From: Microbacterium natoriense
GTDB taxonomy: Bacteria > Actinomycetota > Actinomycetes > Actinomycetales > Microbacteriaceae
Reading direction: 5' to 3'
Assembly (NCBI RefSeq): GCF_030816295.1
Contig: NZ_JAUSXV010000001.1
Span: 3,348,001 to 3,412,000 of the forward strand
Length of the DNA stretch: 64,000 nucleotides
In this document: positions 62,522 through 64,000 of the stretch, one piece after another
Position numbering within the stretch: the stretch's first letter is position 1
Layout: the number at the start of each line of letters is the position of its first letter
The notes under the pieces: generated by a model
Database searches by the model: none
The model's input: only the letters and a program-made list of their open reading frames with translations
Told to the model about the DNA's origin: nothing
Made by a program: the position numbers and the translations under genes

Positions 62522-64000
62522 TCAGTACCCGGCGAACGCGTCGGTCGTGAGGTTGTGCGCCTTCTGCAGGGCCGGGGCGAGATCGGCGATCAGCCGCGGC
62601 GGGCCGGAGATGAACGCGTGGCGGGATGCGAGGTCTGCCACGTGCTTCTCCAGGGCCACGGCGTCCAGCCGCGCGCCCTGCGCCCAGGTCCAGCGCGCGG
62701 GCAGGTCCGTGGGCTCTTCGCGGGTGAAGACCACGACGCGGGCGCCGGTCGCGGCGAGCTCATCGCGGAACGCGAGCTCGGCGGGGTCGGACGCCACGTA
62801 CACGAGCACGACGTCGCGCTTCTCCCCCGTCACCTGCAGCTGCCGGAGCTGGGACACGAACGGCGTCACTCCGATGCCGGCCGCCACCATCAGGACGGGT
62901 ACATCGCCCTTCGGCAGCAGGAAGTCGCCCCAGGTGCCGGTCACCGCGAGCGTGGCGCCCGGCTGGGCTGCGGCGAGTGCGCGCTTGTAGCTCGACGGAT
63001 GCTTCTGGTCGCCGTCCTTGTATGCGATCCGCAGCGTCGGAAGGTCACCGGGCGCCGAGACGATGCTGAACTCGCGGCGCGTTCCGCGGGCGTCCGGGCG
63101 ACGGTGCGGGACGTCGAGCTCGAGATACTGGCCGGGAAGGAACCGCAGCCGGCTCTTGGTGCGGAACGTGAGTTCCTGCACGGTGGGCGTGATGAACGCG
63201 CGCTTCTCGAGCGTGAGGCGCACCGATCCGCGCACCGCGAACGCGAAGGCCAGCAGGTTGCCGATCAGCAGCGCGCGCTCCTGCCCGAGCGTGAAACCTG
63301 CGACGAAGATCGGCCATCCGGCGAGCACGCCGACCAGGGCAGCCACCGAGAACTGCTGCCAGCGCCGTGGGGGCAGCGTCAGCGGCTCCGAGAGCATGAA
63401 CGCGCCGAGGAAGAAGTACGGCGACTGCAGCACTGCGAACGACAACGCCTGGCCGGCGTCGAAGGGCAGACCGCCCTGGGTGAGCTGCACGTACTGGCGC
63501 AGCAGGGAGACCGCGATCGCGATGACGAGGAACACCAGCACGAGCCGCACCTTCTCGGTGCGCCACAGCACGAACAGTCCGAGGATCACGACCGGTACGA
63601 ACAGCGCGGGGGTGCCGACCCACCACGACGAGGTCGTGCCGAGACCTGTGATCGTGACGACGGCGGCGCCGAACGCCGCGGGGTTCAGGATGTGCCGTCC
63701 GCGCCACGCGATCACGTACTTCGAGACGCTGGCCAGGGCTCCGGCCAGGGCGAGCCCGCCGAGGGCCTCGGGAGCGAGGCCGGATGCCGGCGCGAGGACG
63801 AACAGCAGGATCAGCGCGGTGACCAGCGACGACTCGATGCGCCATGGCAGATGAAGCAGCCGCTGCACGGCGGCGTCGACTGCGGAGATCACCACGGCGA
63901 GGACGACGAAGGAGACGAGGATCTCGAACGGCTGCGGCGCGACCAGCCCCGCGAACGAGAGCAGCTCGGCGAACAGAGCCAGCGCGAGGAGCGAGAACAG
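62522..64000 (-). CDS. NqrB/RnfD-like membrane domain fused to ferredoxin-NADP reductase domain, 5' partial
   Basis: The frame is open to the right edge of the window, so the start lies beyond 64000; the GTG at 63895 is internal. At least 492 residues are visible. The first about 260 form eight or more hydrophobic helices with an NqrB/RnfD-like look (GRHILNPAAFGAAVVTITGL). The rest is an FNR-type flavoprotein: QYLELDVPH, RREFSIVSAPGD (FAD), AGIGVTPFVSQLRQL (NAD(P) binding), and a terminal GPPRLIADL. It probably moves electrons from NAD(P)H through FAD to a membrane acceptor. Partner subunits are not in the window. Confidence 0.82.
   Translation of the reverse strand: MFSLLALALFAELLSFAGLVAPQPFEILVSFVVLAVVISAVDAAVQRLLHLPWRIESSLVTALILLFVLAPASGLAPEALGGLALAGALASVSKYVIAWRGRHILNPAAFGAAVVTITGLGTTSSWWVGTPALFVPVVILGLFVLWRTEKVRLVLVFLVIAIAVSLLRQYVQLTQGGLPFDAGQALSFAVLQSPYFFLGAFMLSEPLTLPPRRWQQFSVAALVGVLAGWPIFVAGFTLGQERALLIGNLLAFAFAVRGSVRLTLEKRAFITPTVQELTFRTKSRLRFLPGQYLELDVPHRRPDARGTRREFSIVSAPGDLPTLRIAYKDGDQKHPSSYKRALAAAQPGATLAVTGTWGDFLLPKGDVPVLMVAAGIGVTPFVSQLRQLQVTGEKRDVVLVYVASDPAELAFRDELAATGARVVVFTREEPTDLPARWTWAQGARLDAVALEKHVADLASRHAFISGPPRLIADLAPALQKAHNLTTDAFAGY

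Overview
The window is high-GC DNA with strong G/C third-position bias, frequent GTG (and one TTG) starts and many 1-4 bp start/stop overlaps. The gene content (MtlR/PTS mannitol operon, LpdA-type quinone reductase, PunA, SdhCDAB, MHS symporter, IclR regulators, TANNNT -10 boxes placed 6-7 nt before start codons) fits an actinobacterium, most likely a Microbacterium-like member of the Microbacteriaceae. This is inferred from protein sequence recognition; no database was searched. It looks like chromosome. I saw no rRNA, tRNA, CRISPR array, phage or classical IS element, and no stretch longer than about 300 bases lacks a gene.

Layout. 1-7.1 kb: the 3' part of a biotin-dependent acyl-CoA carboxylase alpha chain, a membrane/VanZ pair, a flavoprotein quinone reductase, purine nucleoside phosphorylase with a phosphosugar mutase, and an HPr-like paralogue. 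7.1-15.9 kb: a full mannitol PTS locus (MtlR, an orphan EIIB, HPr, EI, MtlA, MtlF, MtlD) ending in a flavin monooxygenase. 15.9-26.0 kb: a minus-strand nucleoside uptake and salvage block (BMP lipoprotein, ATPase, two permeases, cdd, deoA, add), followed by a polysaccharide deacetylase and a PfkB kinase. 26.2-37.3 kb: housekeeping genes (ManC, SdhCDAB, a YihY protein, Xth, TrpS, Pth, L25 and a tiny membrane protein). 36.9-45.8 kb: a sugar-acid locus (gluconate kinase, idonate-type dehydrogenase, FAH protein, SDR, MHS symporter, IclR regulator, 2-hydroxyacid and 3-hydroxyacid dehydrogenases) next to 6-phosphogluconate dehydrogenase. It reads as a ketogluconate/idonate to pentose-phosphate funnel.

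45.9-59.1 kb: an accessory catabolic island. It has a very large secreted protein with NEW3-like and golvesin-type C-terminal domains, an acetyl-xylan-esterase-like hydrolase, an ABC sugar importer without its own ATPase, an IclR regulator, an SDR, an SMP-30 lactonase, an enolase-superfamily dehydratase and a DHDPS-family aldolase. Together these would release, import, oxidise, delactonise, dehydrate and cleave a sugar by a non-phosphorylative route. Two of its promoters share a two-part motif with identical 30-bp spacing.

59.2-64 kb: an OmpR-type two-component system, then a gene with an AbiEi-like N-terminus and a DUF559/Vsr-like nuclease-fold C-terminus. That gene is bracketed on both sides by related palindromic elements and is the best candidate for an undescribed system here. 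The window ends inside an NqrB/RnfD-like membrane domain fused to a ferredoxin-NADP reductase-type domain.
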